Part shown: positions 14,068-15,190 of the stretch, one piece after another
How positions within the stretch are numbered: the first letter of the stretch is position 1
Layout: every line of letters starts with the position of its first letter
Assembly (NCBI GenBank): GCA_033722075.1
Contig: JAWVZU010000065.1
Coordinates: 1-15,190 of the forward strand
Source of the DNA: JAWVZU01 sp033722075
GTDB lineage: Bacteria > Pseudomonadota > Gammaproteobacteria > Xanthomonadales > SZUA-38
DNA: 15,190 nt
Direction of reading: 5' to 3'
Translations under genes and position numbers: made by a program
Notes under the pieces: model-generated
What the model was told of the DNA's origin: nothing
The model's database searches: none
The model's input: only the letters and a program-made list of their open reading frames with translations

Positions 14068-15190
14068 CGGGACAGTTGCTGGAACAGCAGCTCGGCCGTG
14101 ATCGCGTGCCCCGCAGGATTGAAGTGCCCGTCGCGATAGGGAAGCACCTCTTCCGCCGCCTGAGAAAACGGGTCCAACACGGCGATCCAGTCGACTCCCA
14201 GGTACTCGAACAGCGCGCCCAGCCGCTGTTCCGGATGGCGGCGCACCATCTCCTTTCCGGCGGTCCGGTGACCCTTGAACGATGACCAGCTCGATTCCCG
14301 GACCGCAGCCTCGAAGGGAACGACCAGAGCGACATAGCGAGCACCCAGATCGTCGGCCATCGCCACCGTCTCGCGGATCAGCCTTTCCGTGATGCCCCAG
14401 CCGGCGCTGACCTCGGGGCTGGGCTCCGCCTCGGGGGGCAGGTAGACCTGCAGCAACGGGTCGAGTTCGTGGCCGGCTTCCGTGTAGCGCCGGATCCAGT
14501 CCTCCTCGCTCGCGTAGCGCTGCGCCATCCTTACGACCAGCCGTTCGACCAGGAAATAGGTGCGCCAGTTTTCCCGCAGTCACTTGCGGCGCGGCTCGGC
14601 GGATTGCCACTCGATCGAGCCGTTTCGCCACACCGGATAGGGCCTATAGCGATCGTTGGTGCTCTTGCACAGCCCCGCCAGCGCCAGGGTGTTGTTGCAC
14701 ACGTCGTTGAGCGGGAAGATCTGGTGAATGATGACATCCGGGCGGTAGGCGGCGACGTGCTCGATCAGCAGTCGCAACTGCTGGGCGGTCCCGTAGTCAC
14801 CAACGCCGAAGTTGAATACTTCCCAGCGTCCGACGCCGGCCCCGTTGAGGTGCTGCTCCAGCAGTCGGAAATAGGTCTGTTCCACGGGCACCTGCAGCGC
14901 TTCCGAGAAGGAGTCGCCGAGAATGACCACGCGCGTAATGTCGGCGGGCTTTTCCCGCGTATGCTCCCGGTCGCGGAAGCCGTCGGAGTTGAATTCAATG
15001 GCAAAGGTGCCCCAGGGAAGCTCGACGCGATAACGTGCGCCGGGGACCTGCGTCCAGCCAAAGCGCTCGTGGTAAGCCCAGTTGTAGGCCACGCGATCTC
15101 CCAGGCCACTCCAGCGGACGACCCCTTCCAGCAGCGCCAGGCCGGCCAGGATGGCCGGGAGAACCAGCAGGAGACCACGCCAGTCGGTAC
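14061..15190 (-). pseudogene. SGNH/GDSL hydrolase split by an in-frame TGA; 5' end beyond the window
   Basis: Seen: one continuous minus-strand frame from the right edge to the stop at 14063-14061, broken only by TGA at 14582-14580. The first part has an N-terminal membrane anchor (near TDWRGLLLVLPAILAGLALL, 15188-15129), then VVILGDSFSEA with the SGNH nucleophile serine (codon 14912-14910), FNFGVGDYG and FPLNDVCNN. After the TGA the frame continues without a shift as LRENWRTYFLVERLV and runs to DGHFNPAGH, the Asp/His block of the family. Block I and block V are thus on opposite sides of the stop, and neither half could be a complete enzyme. The family includes esterases and O-acyl-modifying proteins of envelope polysaccharides; the substrate is unknown. 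A restart at ATG 14528 has no properly spaced Shine-Dalgarno. A recent nonsense mutation or a sequencing error is most likely. The start lies at or just outside the window edge. Confidence 0.75.

Noticed and set aside
14580..14582. TGA in the SGNH hydrolase as a selenocysteine codon
   Set aside because: The catalytic Ser, Asp and His are accounted for elsewhere, no known SGNH family uses selenocysteine at such a site, and I could not identify a convincing SECIS hairpin just downstream by eye.

Overview
This is a gene-dense, high-GC stretch of bacterial chromosome. The gene families (a YihG-type acyltransferase, CyuA, DadA, the TamA/TamB pair, Ppx and BepA) point to a gammaproteobacterium. The GC content and the protein divergence fit a Chromatiales/Xanthomonadales-like lineage such as the Wenzhouxiangellaceae, but that placement is inference. 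I saw no rRNA, tRNA, CRISPR array, insertion sequence or phage gene, and no intergenic gap reaches 100 bp.

Layout from left to right. A lipoprotein gene runs leftwards off the window (1-621, minus). Divergent from it is a plus-strand pair, a YihG-type acyltransferase (746-1606) and a CyuA-type L-cysteine desulfidase (1611-2876), 4 bp apart. The 3' end of cyuA overlaps a convergent DadA-type FAD amino-acid dehydrogenase (2855-4162, minus) by 22 bp. Next is a tight plus-strand operon: two small unrecognised membrane proteins (4253-4498, 4514-4930), then tamA (4927-6648) and tamB (6645-10253), with 4-base stop/start overlaps at the last two junctions. A convergent minus-strand block follows: Ppx (10277-11833), a BepA-type M48 metalloprotease with TPR-like repeats (11878-13362) and a small Rieske protein (13401-13754). 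Diverging from the Rieske gene is a 92-residue two-helix membrane protein (13789-14067). The window ends in a minus-strand SGNH/GDSL hydrolase reading frame (14061-15190, running off the right edge) that is split by one in-frame TGA.

The shared theme is the cell envelope: translocation and assembly (TamA/TamB), outer-membrane quality control (BepA), phospholipid acyl transfer (YihG), a lipoprotein and several small membrane proteins. Amino-acid catabolism (CyuA, DadA) and polyphosphate turnover (Ppx) are interleaved. I found no convincing new defence, mobile or biosynthetic system. The observations most worth a second look are the two small genes leading into tamAB, the apparent CTG start codons of tamA and ppx, a possible leaderless transcript at 13789, and the nonsense codon in the SGNH hydrolase.
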